A stretch of 64,000 nucleotides of DNA, from assembly GCA_965220205.1 (NCBI GenBank), contig OZ244812.1, positions 1,860,001 to 1,924,000 on the forward strand. Reading direction: 5' to 3'. The notes beneath the pieces were generated by a model. The model was not told where the DNA came from and ran no database searches. It saw only the letters and a program-made list of their open reading frames with translations. Shown one piece after another: positions 8,419 to 18,528 of this stretch. A program made the position numbers and the translations under genes. Position 1 is the first letter of the stretch; each line of letters starts with the position of its first letter. The stretch comes from G965220205 sp965220205. Lineage in GTDB: Bacteria > Chloroflexota > Dehalococcoidia > Lucifugimonadales > Australimonadaceae.

Positions 8419-8861
8419 CTTACCCCTGTCTCATGCCATCCAGACCTGCTGGAATAGCTTGCACAGACTATCGCTAAGCACACCTTAGGCTATGCGATCC
8501 GTGTGATGGCGGACAGGCGGCGAATTGTCTAGGTCATCGGCAACCTTCCAGCATGGGTTGAGTATTCGAAGCGTAAGCGTGTCGGCCCTTTGGGGTGCGG
8601 TTGAGGACAATCGGGCTAGTCCAGGGATGACCCGGGCACGTCACAACTCAACGGCGCCACAACGAACGTTGCACGGTTGCTGATGAGAAAGACGGCGGCG
8701 CTGGTTGGGCCAAACTAACTGGGCCGATTGACCCCTGGCTCATCACGAAACGAGGCCGGAGAAACTCGTCGCCAACTCAGTCCATATTAGGCCTGCCTGG
8801 CAACAAGCCCACTCTCACGGTATGGACGGGGCTTGTCGTCCGGCTTTCAACAGGGTGACCG
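8419..8861. other. Gene-free stretch after tRNA-Ser
   Basis: About 440 bp of comparatively AT-richer sequence. No frame has both a start and recognisable homology. The position 3' of a tRNA gene is a classic integration site, but I find no integrase or repeat of the tRNA 3' end in the window. Confidence 0.5.
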
Positions 8862-11238
8862 TCATCCCTCCACCGCTGCCTGCGTATCCCCCCTCGCCAT
8901 CCGGTAGCCGACGCGCGGCTCGGCAAAGAAGTAGGTGGCGTTGCTCGCGTCCTCGCCGAGCTTGCGGCGGAGCCTCCTCAGGTGCGTGCGGAGCGCCCGC
9001 AGGTCGCCTTGCTTCCTGGGGCCCCAAACCCGTCGCAGCAGCTGGTCATGGGTCAAGACCCGTCCTGCGTTGACCGAGAGCTCGAAGAGCAATCGATACT
9101 CGGTGGCCGTCAGCTGCACCGGGCGGCCGGCTATGGTAACGAGACGTTCGGTGTAGTCGATGGTCAGTTCGCCCAGTACGTAGGGTTCCGACGGCTCGGA
9201 CCGATACGGCTCCGCACGCTTGCGCAGGACGGCCCTGATCCTGGCCACGAGCTCGGTCGGCGAGAATGGCTTGACGATGTAGTCGGCGGCCCCCGAGTCG
9301 AAGGCTCGTGCGACCACCCGGTCGCGGCCGTAGGCGGAGAGGAAGATCACCGGCACATCGGCGATGGCTAAGATGTCCCGCATCAGCTCGATGCCGTCGG
9401 CGCCGGGCAGCATCAGATCAAGCAGGACCCAGTTGGGGGCGGGTCTCATCCATGAGGGGGAGTGCCTCCTCAGGATCGGCGGTCACTATGGGGTCGTAGC
9501 CTGCCTCGGAGAGCGCTTTCCGGACGTACCGGAGCGTCTGAGGATCGTCGTCAACCACGAGGATGGGCTGCCCCTCTGTCGCCTCCTGCCGCGTGCCTGG
9601 GACGGTCCGATGGCGCTCAGCTGCGGCCCCTTCGACCGCCGGGACACTGAAGGTGAACCGCGCGCCCAGTCCCGGCCCGTCGCTCTCGCCCCAGATGCGT
9701 CCCCCGTGGGCTTCCACAATCCCCTTGCAGATCGCAAGGCCCAAGCCGGTGTCGTCTTCCTGGCCGTCGGCCTCAACGTGGGAGAACTTCCGGAACAAGT
9801 GCGGCAAACGCTCGGCGGGTATCCCTCTCCCTTCGTCGGCCACCGAGACCTCGACGTAGACTCCCTCCCGCACTGCCGCCACCCTGACTGCGGACGATGC
9901 CGGCGAGTGCCGTGCAGCGTTGGACAGGAGGTTGCCGACTTGGACGATGCGCCGCTTGTCTGCCAACACCAGGGGCAGGTCGGGTGCAAGGTCTATGTCG
10001 AGCCTGTTCCTGCCGCCGGCGCTCAGGAAGGTGTTCCGGGCCCGATCCACCAAGGCGGCTATATCCGCCGGTTCGGGGCTGACCGGCAGCGTGCTCGTCT
10101 CGATGCGCGCCACATCCAGCAGATCGCCGATCAGGTCGCGCATGTTGTCAGTCTGATCGACGATGATGCGCAGGAACTGGCGCATCTCGGCGGGGTCCAG
10201 CTCCGACGTTGCGTCCAGCATAGCGGTTGCCGAGCCCCTGATGGAGGTCAACGGCGTCCGCAGCTCGTGGCTCACCATGCCGAGGAACTCGGCCCGAAGC
10301 CGTTCCATCCGCTCCAAGGGGCGTCATGTCCTGTATGGTGACGACGACGGACTCTACCTCGCCCGCCTCCGACCGGATGGGTGTGGCGCTGAGCAAAGCT
10401 GTGACGCTCCGGCCGTCGGGAACCTTCTATGACGATCTCCTCGGCCCGCACCGTCTCGCTCGTGCTGAGCACCTGCGCCAAGGGGAACGCTTCCAGAGAG
10501 ACCTCTTGCCCGTCGCCGCGCCGCACGGTCGCCAACTCCAAGAGCTGCTCCATTGACTGGTCCGGCATCCGTAGGCCGTCGACGATCCTCCTCGCCTCCC
10601 GGTTGACCGAAATCAGAAGCCCCGTTTTCGCATCGATGACGGCGACGCCCACAGGCGAGGTGTCTATGAGGGTCTCCAGGTCGGCCCTGGCGCGCAATTC
10701 GTCCCTGTGTCTGCGAGCGTGGGCGAACACCTGCGCCGCCTGCGAGGCGAACAACACGAGTGTCTCCTCGTCTTCCTGGGTGAACTCCCGGCCCGGTTCA
10801 TCACTCCCCACATAGATGGTGCCCACTCCTACTCCCGATGACGGAGCGGCGCGGCCAAGAACGAGCTTACGGGGGCGGGCGGGTGGAACTCGGGAAGTCC
10901 CACAGATCTAGTGTGGACGGCGAAGTCCGCAACCCTCAGCGGTCCCGGAATGTTGCTGAGGTATTCGAAGAACCTCAGCCCCCCCCCGGCATCTCCCACA
11001 GCCGCCGGGTCTCTTCAGCGGACGGGCCGGACGCTAGGAAGCCCTCCACCTGCCCCGAATCGTCGAGGGTGGTGATGAGGGCATAGCGGGCGTCCGTCAG
11101 CGACCGGGCGCTATCAATGACTCCCTGCAGCACCGCGTCGAGGTCGAGACTCTCGTTGATGCGCAGGCTGGCATCGCTCAACCGGGACAGCCGGTCCCGC
11201 AGGGCCGCTATCTGCTGATCACGTCCGTCTGCGTGCAT
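8862..11238 (-). pseudogene. Frameshifted hybrid sensor kinase: GAF-PAS-HisKA-HATPase-receiver-winged helix
   Basis: Pieces in shifting frames add up to one ~790-residue protein. They are a start at 11238 with a GAF domain, then PAS (ARADLETLIDTSPVGVAVID), HisKA (EFLGMVSHELRTPLTSI, phospho-His) and HATPase (GLGLAICKGIVEAHGG). A receiver follows (VVDDDPQTLRYV, then LLDLMLPGADG, SAYGRD, VKPFSP), then an OmpR-type winged helix (LTATEYRLLFELS, RTHLRRLRRKLGE). The frame changes near 10979-10987 (a run of nine G on the coding strand), 10830-10838, 10421-10427, 10311-10324 and 9435-9439 (five C). The last one splits the receiver. Either the gene is decaying or the assembly has homopolymer errors. 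Intact, it would sense via GAF/PAS and regulate transcription in one polypeptide. Confidence 0.85.
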
Positions 11239-11788
11239 CAACTGGCCTCCTCACAGGTAAGCGGTCGACTCTTCAGGCTGCGGCTGGCCATGGGGTCTGG
11301 ACCGGAGCCGAAGGAGCGCGCGAAGCGTTGCGTTCGCAGGCGAACCGGCGGCGAGCGCGGCCATTGCCTCTGTGAGGTTGCCGGGCGGCCGTCCCAGAGC
11401 AGCGGGATTACCAAGGCCGTCTGTGACGTGGGGTTGCCAAGTCTTCCCAGACTCTGGACTCCCCATCTCCGCTAGTCTGTGCGACCGATGAGGGGCCGCG
11501 AAGCCGCTCCGTGGTGCTGACGCGTGACTCTCTGTCGAGTAACAGAGGAGCGACCGCGTGCCATATTTCCTGTGGGCTACCCTCCGTCGGCGCGTTGCGG
11601 GTCAGTTCAGCGACCTTAGGACGCAGCTCCTCTTCGATCGCGCGAAGGAGCCCCTTGGCATTCGGTGTCGTTACCGAAGCGGGTCTCCCGCCTCGGCAAG
11701 CGTCCGCGAAGGGGCCATGAGCGCGAATAGCGAGTATGCATCGCGTCTAACGGGCAGCCCCCCACAGCCCGAGCCTCGCTCCGCTGTC
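11239..11788. other. 550-bp stretch with a possible gene relic
   Basis: No complete gene. On the minus strand the frame ending at 11408-11410 stays open back to about 11735. It contains a helix-like segment KGLLRAIEEELRPKVAELT followed by SPQEIWHAVAPLLLD. There is no ATG, GTG or TTG in frame before the upstream stop. It may be a truncated gene, unidentified. The rest shows nothing supportable. Confidence 0.3.
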
Positions 11789-12886
11789 CTACCGGTCCCC
11801 GTGCGCCTCCGCGTAGTGAAGGGCGAGAGGATCGCTCCCGAAATCGCCTCGCGGGTTTCGCAACACGCTGTGTGTATGGTTCGCGTCATTCTGCGTGCAG
11901 TCGTACTCGATCAGAAGGTCGTCAGACTGCACGCGGTAGTAGTGCGGCGCCCGCGGCTCCGGCGGACCTGCCCACGCGAAGACCAACTCTTGAAGGCTGT
12001 CCGGCTCCAACAGGGACGTGTAGCCGTCCACGATCTCCTCAGGCAGGTGATCGAGATAAGCCCGCACCAGGCGCACTAGGGCGTCGCGCTGGACCGTATC
12101 CATGGCGCTGGCGGGCAGTCCCTTCGGCGTGAGCGAATAGCGGACCATTTCGTCCAGCTCTGGCGTCAGGCCCAGGGCCGTGCGGAGGCGCTGGCCGCCG
12201 GGGCCGGAACCACCGACGGGCGGCAGTGCGCCGTCCTCGATCTGAGGCCTATTCATCTGCACAATGTCGGTAGGGGGCACGGGCGCGAGGACAGCCTGCG
12301 TCAATTGCTCCGGCGTCAGGAGCGCCAAGAGCTCGCGGGCGCAGTCCTCTTCCGCAGCCAATGGACGGAGGACCACCCCTCCGGGCAACGTCGACCATGC
12401 GGGCTCCGCGCCGAAGAACGCGGGCGTTGGATACACCAAGCCACTCCGCACCGTGTAGTGGAGGCTCAAGTGGTGCCCTCCGATGCGCCAGCTCCACCCG
12501 CTCTCGTCGCCGGGCGTGCCGAAGACCGCGACGAAATAGTTGGCGGGGTCACGCACCCGCGTGTTCGGCAGATCCCCATACGTCCGGTCCGGAAATCCCG
12601 ACCAGCGGTCCACCACGTTCTCCAAGCCCATGAGCAACGACGCATAGTTGTAGCCGGGCTCGCTCAGTCCCGTTGCCATCAGTTGCATGACCTTCTGCTG
12701 CTGCCGGGGGGCAAGGTCGCCGAGGCGCAGACCCGCGCGCGGGGTAGGGGTGTAGAACCAACGGCGACGCTCCTCCTCGTCCCCGAATCGTAGCGAGCCC
12801 GCGCTGCGCTGCTCCGAAGACAGAGCGTTCAGAAAGTCGGAAGCCGCCTGGGCCATACCGTCCGCCAAGACCGCGACCTTTTCCAT
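11789..12886 (-). CDS. DUF3500 family protein
   Basis: 365 residues from the ATG at 12886, with AGGGAGAATGGC just upstream; the open frame further upstream is low-quality sequence. It matches the DUF3500 pattern: SSEQRSAGSLRFGDEERR-type N terminus, RAGLRLGDLAPRQQQKVMQL, then WSWRIGGHHLSLHYTV with two histidines, and a C-terminal NHTHSVLRNPRGDFGSDPL block ending in HYAEAH. The conserved histidines suggest metal or cofactor binding, but the function of this family is not established. No signal peptide. Transcribed toward the broken sensor kinase. Confidence 0.8.
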   Translation of the reverse strand: MEKVAVLADGMAQAASDFLNALSSEQRSAGSLRFGDEEERRRWFYTPTPRAGLRLGDLAPRQQQKVMQLMATGLSEPGYNYASLLMGLENVVDRWSGFPDRTYGDLPNTRVRDPANYFVAVFGTPGDESGWSWRIGGHHLSLHYTVRSGLVYPTPAFFGAEPAWSTLPGGVVLRPLAAEEDCARELLALLTPEQLTQAVLAPVPPTDIVQMNRPQIEDGALPPVGGSGPGGQRLRTALGLTPELDEMVRYSLTPKGLPASAMDTVQRDALVRLVRAYLDHLPEEIVDGYTSLLEPDSLQELVFAWAGPPEPRAPHYYRVQSDDLLIEYDCTQNDANHTHSVLRNPRGDFGSDPLALHYAEAHGDR

Positions 12887-13383
12887 GCCATTCTCCCTGA
12901 CGCCAGTTGCTCCCAGCCTACCTAGACGCCATGCTCGCGAATGCCCGCGCGCCCACTCGCCGCGAGTATAGCCGCGGCGTCCATGGCGGCCAAGACGGCC
13001 GTCAGCCGCGCCGGACGGCGCGCCCCAGACGCACCGGGTCGCCAGACGATATCCGTTTCGGCCGAGAACGCAGTAGGACTGCCACAACTGGCGCCCACTC
13101 GGAGAGAGCCATGACACGCATCAAGCCCCTCACCGACAAGGCCCAGCCGCCACAGAGCAACAACACGACCCGCGCGAAGGTCAACCCATCACGGGGCGCC
13201 GCCACAGCGTGCTTCTGCCGGTCATCACCCGTAGCGTCGACACGGGGGCTGGGAGCGGCGTGCTACACTGCCGGCGGCGCTGGCCCTACGGCGCGGGGCC
13301 ATCACTGGACAGCTACGGACGCGTTCTGCGGTATACATTGACGCCAGTTCGGCAGCACAAACGCGACGCGGGGGCAGGCAGTT
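12887..13383. other. Intergenic region, divergent promoters expected
   Basis: Separates the minus-strand DUF3500 gene from a plus-strand membrane protein. A plus-strand open frame at 13111-13341 has a fair start (GAGAGAGCC before ATG), but its composition is not protein-like and it matches nothing I know, so it is not called. TACACT near 13263 resembles a -10 box. Confidence 0.4.
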
Positions 13384-13794
13384 ATGGCGATGGCTTTGCG
13401 AGTGATCGGCGGACTGTTGATGGCGTACGCGGCGCTGTACGTGGCGCAGTTCATCTTCAACACGCTGTACGACAACCCGCAGCAGGTCTGGGATGTGATG
13501 AACTACGTCTCCGCGCTGGCCATCCTCGTCGCGCTCGCAGCGAACTTCGCGTACATGCGCTCGCAGTCTGGCGGCGGTGAACCGCTCAACCTCGCACGGC
13601 TGGGCTCGCACGCCCTGTTCTACGCCAATGCGGTGCTCGCCATCTGGTACTTCCGCAACTGGATCTACCTGCTGGCGCTGGACGAGGGCGAGTCAGTCAG
13701 CGTCCCCGTCGACGTCATCTGGGATCTCGTTGCCGCAATGATTCCGCTGGTTCTCGCCACCACCGGGCGCAGGCTCTGGCAGAGGGGCGTCTAG
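13384..13794 (+). CDS. Four-helix integral membrane protein, unknown function
   Basis: 136 residues with about four hydrophobic helices (residues ~5-25, 43-60, 76-98 and 108-128) joined by short charged loops. No cofactor motif or family is recognised. It starts at an ATG and ends tail-to-tail with the thioredoxin-like gene, the two stop regions overlapping by 4 bp. Confidence 0.65.
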   Translation: MAMALRVIGGLLMAYAALYVAQFIFNTLYDNPQQVWDVMNYVSALAILVALAANFAYMRSQSGGGEPLNLARLGSHALFYANAVLAIWYFRNWIYLLALDEGESVSVPVDVIWDLVAAMIPLVLATTGRRLWQRGV

Positions 13795-14273
13795 TTCAGC
13801 GCCTCGGCCTCGATGCGGTCGATGTCCGGAAAGCCGGACTGCCGGTAGCGCTCCCTCCCGTCGCCGGCGAAGACGATGAACGTCGGCGTCGAGCCGACCC
13901 GGTAGCGCCGCGCGGCGGCCCTCCCCACGTCCTCGGCCAGGTTCAGCCGCACCACCTCCGCGTCGCCCTCCAGGCGCGCCTCCAAACCGTCGACACTCCG
14001 CTTGCTCATCAGGCAGATCGTACAGTTGTCCGAATAGAGTTCGACCACGACGCCCTGCCCGCCGCCCACCAGCGAATCGACCTCCGCGAGGGTCGCGACA
14101 TCGCTCGGACCGTGGCGAGCGCTCAGATAGCCCGCCCCGAGTACGAGGGCGATGAGTGTGAGCGCGATGGCTACCTTCAGGTTCCTCCGGTTCTTCCAGG
14201 CATAGTAGAGAATCACGCCCACGATGATGACCAAGGCGAGGGCCGCTGAGTTGTTGTTGATGAACGACCACAT
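13791..14273 (-). CDS. Membrane-anchored thioredoxin-fold protein
   Basis: 160 residues. Two hydrophobic helices at the N terminus (about 9-25 and 33-50) are followed by a soluble thioredoxin-like domain. The domain has a VELYSDNCTICLMSKRSV active-site helix containing a CxxC pair (CTIC) and a later VGSTPTFIVF segment with the cis-proline typical of thioredoxins. It probably acts in disulfide reduction or exchange outside the membrane. The CTIC dipeptide is unlike the CGPC of classic thioredoxins. Confidence 0.75.
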   Translation of the reverse strand: MWSFINNNSAALALVIIVGVILYYAWKNRRNLKVAIALTLIALVLGAGYLSARHGPSDVATLAEVDSLVGGGQGVVVELYSDNCTICLMSKRSVDGLEARLEGDAEVVRLNLAEDVGRAAARRYRVGSTPTFIVFAGDGRERYRQSGFPDIDRIEAEALN

Positions 14274-14427
14274 GGCTGTGAGTTGAGATGCCTTCCACCT
14301 GCCGACCGTTGCTTGACAGGGCGAGGACGCGCTCTGAGGATACGCCGCGCTCGGAGCGTCGGACGACTCGCTCTAGAAGAACGACATCCACCGAGCGAGA
14401 GTCACGCAAAGGCCTAAGGAGGGCGCT

Positions 14428-15255
14428 ATGACAGTCCAGATTGCCAACATCACGTTGGAGAACGCCGACGAGAAGTACGTGGAGATGAGCCACGGCACGA
14501 CCCGCTACATCGATGCAGGCGAGGGCTACCCCACCATTCTGTTGCATGGCGTCGGGTATGCAGAGGGGGCGCACAACTGGTTCCTCAACATCGGCCCGCT
14601 CTCTCAGCGCCTGCGGGTCATCGCTGTCGACGCGCTGGCCTGGGGCAAGGGCGAGGGCTGGCTGCAGCAGGAGTACTCCTTCGCCTATCTAGTGGACTTC
14701 CTCCGCGAGTTCCAAGACGTCCTCGGCCTCGAGCGGACGAACCTGGTCGGGCACTCTATGGGCGGCTGGATTGCATCGCTCTTCGGCTACGAGAGTCCCC
14801 ATCGGCTGAACAAGCTCGTGCTCGTGGCGAGCGGCGGGGCGATGCCGCGCCAGCTGAGGAGCATGGTGGAGTTCAAGCCGCCGACGCGGGACGAGATCCT
14901 GGCGGGACTACAGGCCCGGGTGAAGGCGGACGTCGACCTGGAAGCGCTCGCCGACTACCAGTTTGCTCTGACCCAGGACCCGGAGCGGCTGGCCGCCTAC
15001 CAGCGCGTACTGAATCACATGAACAACATGGAGACGCGCAGCCGCTACAACACCGTGCGCCGCTTCTCACACATTCCCGTCCCTACGCTCGTGGCCTGGG
15101 GCAAAGACGACGCAGTCAACGCCTTAGAGATGGGTCAGATGACCCACGACGGCATCCCCGGCTCCAAGATGGTGGTCTTTGACTGCGGACACTTCATCCC
15201 CACCGAAGCGCCGGAGGAACTGAACGCCGCTCTTCTCGACTTCCTTCCTGACTAG
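14428..15255 (+). CDS. Alpha/beta hydrolase
   Basis: 275 residues. The canonical features are an oxyanion region ILLHGVGYAEGAHNW, a nucleophile elbow LVGHSMGGWIASL, acid region WGKDDAVNAL and catalytic histidine FDCGHFIPTEAPEEL. The length and the C-C hydrolase-like order (HG, GHSMGG, D, GH) resemble meta-cleavage product hydrolases and esterases. AAGGAGGGCGCT immediately precedes the ATG. With amidohydrolase and dioxygenase-fold genes nearby, a catabolic role is likely; substrate not determinable. Confidence 0.85.
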   Translation: MTVQIANITLENADEKYVEMSHGTTRYIDAGEGYPTILLHGVGYAEGAHNWFLNIGPLSQRLRVIAVDALAWGKGEGWLQQEYSFAYLVDFLREFQDVLGLERTNLVGHSMGGWIASLFGYESPHRLNKLVLVASGGAMPRQLRSMVEFKPPTRDEILAGLQARVKADVDLEALADYQFALTQDPERLAAYQRVLNHMNNMETRSRYNTVRRFSHIPVPTLVAWGKDDAVNALEMGQMTHDGIPGSKMVVFDCGHFIPTEAPEELNAALLDFLPD

Positions 15256-15408
15256 GGCGAATGGAAGTCGAGCGTGAAACGGCCTCTAACCTCTTTCGTA
15301 CCCTGGGCCGCCGCCCCTAGTCCAATACCTCGATGCGGAAGAGGCGGCTGCCTGCGACGCGTGCCTCCCGGCCCTCGCCCGGAGGTCGCGCTACAAGGTG
15401 GCAGCTCC

Positions 15409-15786
15409 TCAGTTCGTGACGTAGGTGTGCGTAATGACTTCCCAGATGTGGCCGTTCTCGCACTCGAAGTAGAAGCCGCGCCCCTGATGCCTGTGGTTGA
15501 TCTCGCCGTCCGTCAGCGAGCGGGGGCCGCTCCCGAACACGACTGCCTCGTCCTTCACCCGCTGGAGGATAGAGTCGAACTCCTCGTCGGAAGTGAGGAA
15601 GGCGTAGTGGTTCGAGCGTGGCTCCTCGGCGTAGTCGAAGTCGAGCGTGAGGGTCTCGTTGATCTTCACCGGCGCGAAGTGTCCCCAAGGGCCTTCGTAC
15701 GCCAGGCCGAAGATGCGCGCGATGAACTCGGCCGACTTCACCTTGTCGTATGCGGGAACGATGGTGTGATCGAGCTGGAGCGGCAT
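15409..15786 (-). CDS. VOC/glyoxalase-fold protein
   Basis: 125 residues from the ATG at 15786. It begins LQLDHTIVPAYDKVKSAEF and has paired beta-alpha-beta-beta-beta modules with metal-ligand-type residues: His near the N terminus, HYAFL mid-protein, and GRGFYFECENGHIWEVI at the end. This fits the vicinal-oxygen-chelate superfamily (glyoxalase I, extradiol dioxygenase, bleomycin resistance). Which reaction it performs cannot be told from sequence. Confidence 0.8.
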   Translation of the reverse strand: MPLQLDHTIVPAYDKVKSAEFIARIFGLAYEGPWGHFAPVKINETLTLDFDYAEEPRSNHYAFLTSDEEFDSILQRVKDEAVVFGSGPRSLTDGEINHRHQGRGFYFECENGHIWEVITHTYVTN

Positions 15787-15929
15787 AGCGGGCCTCCCGG
15801 TGCGTTTGCTGCGCTGTCTCCACAGCATACTCCCGCCCGCAGGCTCGCGCAGCAAACAGCGCTTCTGCGAAGGGGGCGCGCTCAATGGTAGGCTAGGTCA
15901 CGCGCGCCAGGCGCAAGGGCAACGAGCCA

Positions 15930-16928
15930 ATGATTATCGACATGCACACCCACATCGTTCCGAAGGACTTCCCCGTCCTCCCCGAGCGCGTGTCAGGCGA
16001 CGCCTTCCCCTCCATGCACATGGAGGACGAGGAGCGCTCCACCATCATGATCAGCGGGCGCGAGTACCGCACGGTGCGCGACGTCTGCTGGGACGCGCCC
16101 AAGCGCGCGGCGGAGATGGCCGGCCAGGGGACCGACAAGCAGGTGCTCTCCCCCTTGCCCGAGCTGCTGATGTACAACCTCGACCCGAAAGACGGCACCG
16201 AGTTGGCGCGGCATCTAAACGAGACCATCGCGGGCATGGTCTCGGACGAGCCCGACCGCTTCTATGGCCTGGGGTCGGCCCCGATGCAGGACATCGAGTT
16301 GGCCGTCGCGGAGCTGCGCATAATCAAAGAGCTCGGCCTGCATGGCGTCGAGATTAGGTCGAATATCGAGGGCCGGAGCCTCGGCGAAGAGGAGTTCCGC
16401 CCCTTCTTCCGGGAGGCGGCGACGCGGGGCTTGGCGGTGTTCCCCCACGCCAATAGGCCGACGTTCGCGGACCGGCTCGCGCACATTCCTCCCGTGGTCG
16501 CGGACGCCCCCCTTGGCTTCCCCATCGAGTCTGGGCTCGCCGGGGCGTCGATCATCTGGAGCGGCTTGCTGGACGAACTGCCCGACCTGCGCATCTGCAT
16601 AAGTCACGGCGGCGGAGTGCTCATGCAGCTCCTCGCCCGGAGCGACGAGAACTGGCACAGCCGCGAAGCAGTCCGCAAGCTGCTGCCTCGTTCGCCCATG
16701 GAGTACGCGTCGATGCTGTACTACGACGACATGGCGTTCGGCACGGCGCCCTTGCGCTATCTCATCGACCAAGTGGGCGCGAGCCAGGTGATGATTGGCT
16801 CCGACTGGCAGGGCACGGGCCCGAAAGTCCCGTCCCCCGAGGAGGAGTTCGACGCGCTTGGCCTCAGCCTTGTCGAACGCGACCTCATCGGCTGGAAGAA
16901 CGCCCTCCGCTACCTCGGCGAGGGGTAG
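15930..16928 (+). CDS. Amidohydrolase-2 family metal hydrolase/decarboxylase
   Basis: 332 residues. The start IIDMHTHIVP provides the HxH metal ligands. Later come VFPHANRP, a LRICISHGGG histidine and a MIGSDWQGTG aspartate in the usual order for the ACMSD-like branch. Members hydrolyse or decarboxylate carboxylated aromatic or 2-oxo acids. It stands alone on the plus strand between a VOC protein and a CoA-transferase operon. Confidence 0.85.
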   Translation: MIIDMHTHIVPKDFPVLPERVSGDAFPSMHMEDEERSTIMISGREYRTVRDVCWDAPKRAAEMAGQGTDKQVLSPLPELLMYNLDPKDGTELARHLNETIAGMVSDEPDRFYGLGSAPMQDIELAVAELRIIKELGLHGVEIRSNIEGRSLGEEEFRPFFREAATRGLAVFPHANRPTFADRLAHIPPVVADAPLGFPIESGLAGASIIWSGLLDELPDLRICISHGGGVLMQLLARSDENWHSREAVRKLLPRSPMEYASMLYYDDMAFGTAPLRYLIDQVGASQVMIGSDWQGTGPKVPSPEEEFDALGLSLVERDLIGWKNALRYLGEG

Positions 16929-17307
16929 GGGGAAGCCGCCCAAGAACCCCTACCCGTCAGTCCACGTCTCCACGGACCCGCGAATGTCCCAGGCATGGTG
17001 GTGGGCGTCGTGCGCGCTGCTCCGCACTAGGTCAAGGACGGTCTGAGACCCACGCTCCAGGTAGGCCTATTTTGACGATAGGCAGAACCGTCTTCGGGAT
17101 GTGGCTGGGTCTGTGAAAGCATGGAAGCCGCCGCAGCTGCATCCCCCGACCGGTGGCCGCTCAGGTCACTGAAAGTCGTCAAGTGTGAGGCTCAACACCG
17201 TGCCCGTCATTCCCTATTGAGGAGGCCCACCAAACTTGACGGTAGACTGAACCAGCCCTCCGCCCACAGCGGGGCAGTAGAATCGCAGAGTGAGGAGCTT
17301 CGGAGGA
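16929..17307. other. Intergenic region upstream of the CoA-transferase operon
   Basis: No gene seen. AACTTGACGGTAGACT at about 17231-17246 holds a -35-like TTGACG, but no convincing -10 at correct spacing. Confidence 0.3.
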
Positions 17308-18528
17308 ATGGGGATTCACGCCAGGCAGTTCGATCCCGACGACCGTGGGCCGCTGGACAGTCTGCGAGTGCTCGACATGTCGCGGCTTGTGGCCGGGAAC
17401 ATGCTAACCCTCCAGCTCGGGGACTTCGGCGCCGAGGTTGTGAAGATCGAGGCGCTGCCGAACGGCGACCCGCTGCGAGCTTGGGGCGACAGCTCCGTCC
17501 AGACGCACTGGAAGACGTACTGCCGGAACAAGAAGAGTGTGTCGGTCAATCTGCGGGAGGCCGACGGGCGGTCGCTCGTGCGGCGGCTGGCCAGGGACGC
17601 GGACGTGCTCGTCGAGAACTTCATCCCCGGCCGGTTGGAGGAGATGGGGCTGGCGCCGGAGGACCTGCACGCGGACAACCCCGGCCTGGTCGTCGTGCGG
17701 GTTTCAGGGTTCGGCCAGACTGGGCCATACCGGGAGCGGCCGGGGTTCGGCACCCTGGTGGAGGCCATGTCCGGGTTCGCGGACCGGAACGGCTTCCCCG
17801 ACCGCGAGCCCGTCCTGCCTCCGATGGCGCTGGCGGACATGACGGCGGGCCTGTACGGCGCGATGGCCGTGCTGATCGCGTTGCGCGAGCGCGAGGTGAA
17901 GGGCGGCGCGGGGCAGGTGATCGACCTCTCGCTCCTCGAACCGGTCTTCTCCATCCTAGGCGCCGACGCGGCCGGCTACCGGATCGACGGCAGCGTAAAG
18001 CAGCGCGTAGGCAGCGCCTCGAACACGGCGTCGCCCCGAAACGTCTACGCCACGAAGGACGGCAAGTGGGTGGCCCTGTCGGCGTCCATCCAGTCGATGG
18101 CGGAGCGCGTGTTCAGAGTAGTCGGCAGGGAAGACGCAATCGGCGACCCCCGCTTCCGGAACAACGCCGAGCGGGTGCGGCGCCGGGATGAGGTCGACGC
18201 CATCATCGGGGGCTGGATGGCCGAGCGCAGACTGGACGAGGCGCTCGCCGAGCTCAACGGCGCGGGCGTGACGGCCGGGCCCGTCTACGACATCGCCCAG
18301 TTCCTCGACGACCCCCACGTCATCGAGCGCGAGGTGGTGGTCGACCTGCCGGACGAGGATGTGGGGACAGTCCCGGCGCACAACATCGTGCCCCGGCTCT
18401 CGCGGACGCCGGGGACCTTCCGCTACCCCGCGCCCAAGCTGGGGCAGCACAACGACGAGATCCTCGGCGACGCGGGCGTCTCCGCCGAAGCGTTGGCCAA
18501 TCTGCGAGCGCGAGGTGTGATTGGATGA
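17308..18528 (+). CDS. CaiB/BaiF (family III) CoA transferase
   Basis: 406 residues. The N terminus LRVLDMSRLVAGNMLTLQLGDFGAEVVKIE is preceded by a short polar leader. The segment QTHWKTYCRNKKSVSVNL and the catalytic aspartate region LPPMALADMTAGLYGAM are diagnostic. The ATG at 17308 is preferred (AGGAG about 10 bp upstream); a GTG at 17290 is possible. It transfers CoA between a carboxylic acid and an acyl-CoA donor. The stop overlaps the next start by 4 bp, so the CitE-type lyase is coupled: activation of an acid to its CoA ester followed by C-C cleavage. Confidence 0.9.
   Translation: MGIHARQFDPDDRGPLDSLRVLDMSRLVAGNMLTLQLGDFGAEVVKIEALPNGDPLRAWGDSSVQTHWKTYCRNKKSVSVNLREADGRSLVRRLARDADVLVENFIPGRLEEMGLAPEDLHADNPGLVVVRVSGFGQTGPYRERPGFGTLVEAMSGFADRNGFPDREPVLPPMALADMTAGLYGAMAVLIALREREVKGGAGQVIDLSLLEPVFSILGADAAGYRIDGSVKQRVGSASNTASPRNVYATKDGKWVALSASIQSMAERVFRVVGREDAIGDPRFRNNAERVRRRDEVDAIIGGWMAERRLDEALAELNGAGVTAGPVYDIAQFLDDPHVIEREVVVDLPDEDVGTVPAHNIVPRLSRTPGTFRYPAPKLGQHNDEILGDAGVSAEALANLRARGVIG

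Noticed and set aside
8419..8861. Integrated element behind tRNA-Ser
   Set aside because: No integrase, no duplicated tRNA 3' end and no phage genes are found; the region is only 440 bp.
13111..13341. 76-codon plus-strand ORF with a reasonable start
   Set aside because: Composition becomes Ala/Gly/Arg-random after ~30 codons and nothing resembles it; likely intergenic.
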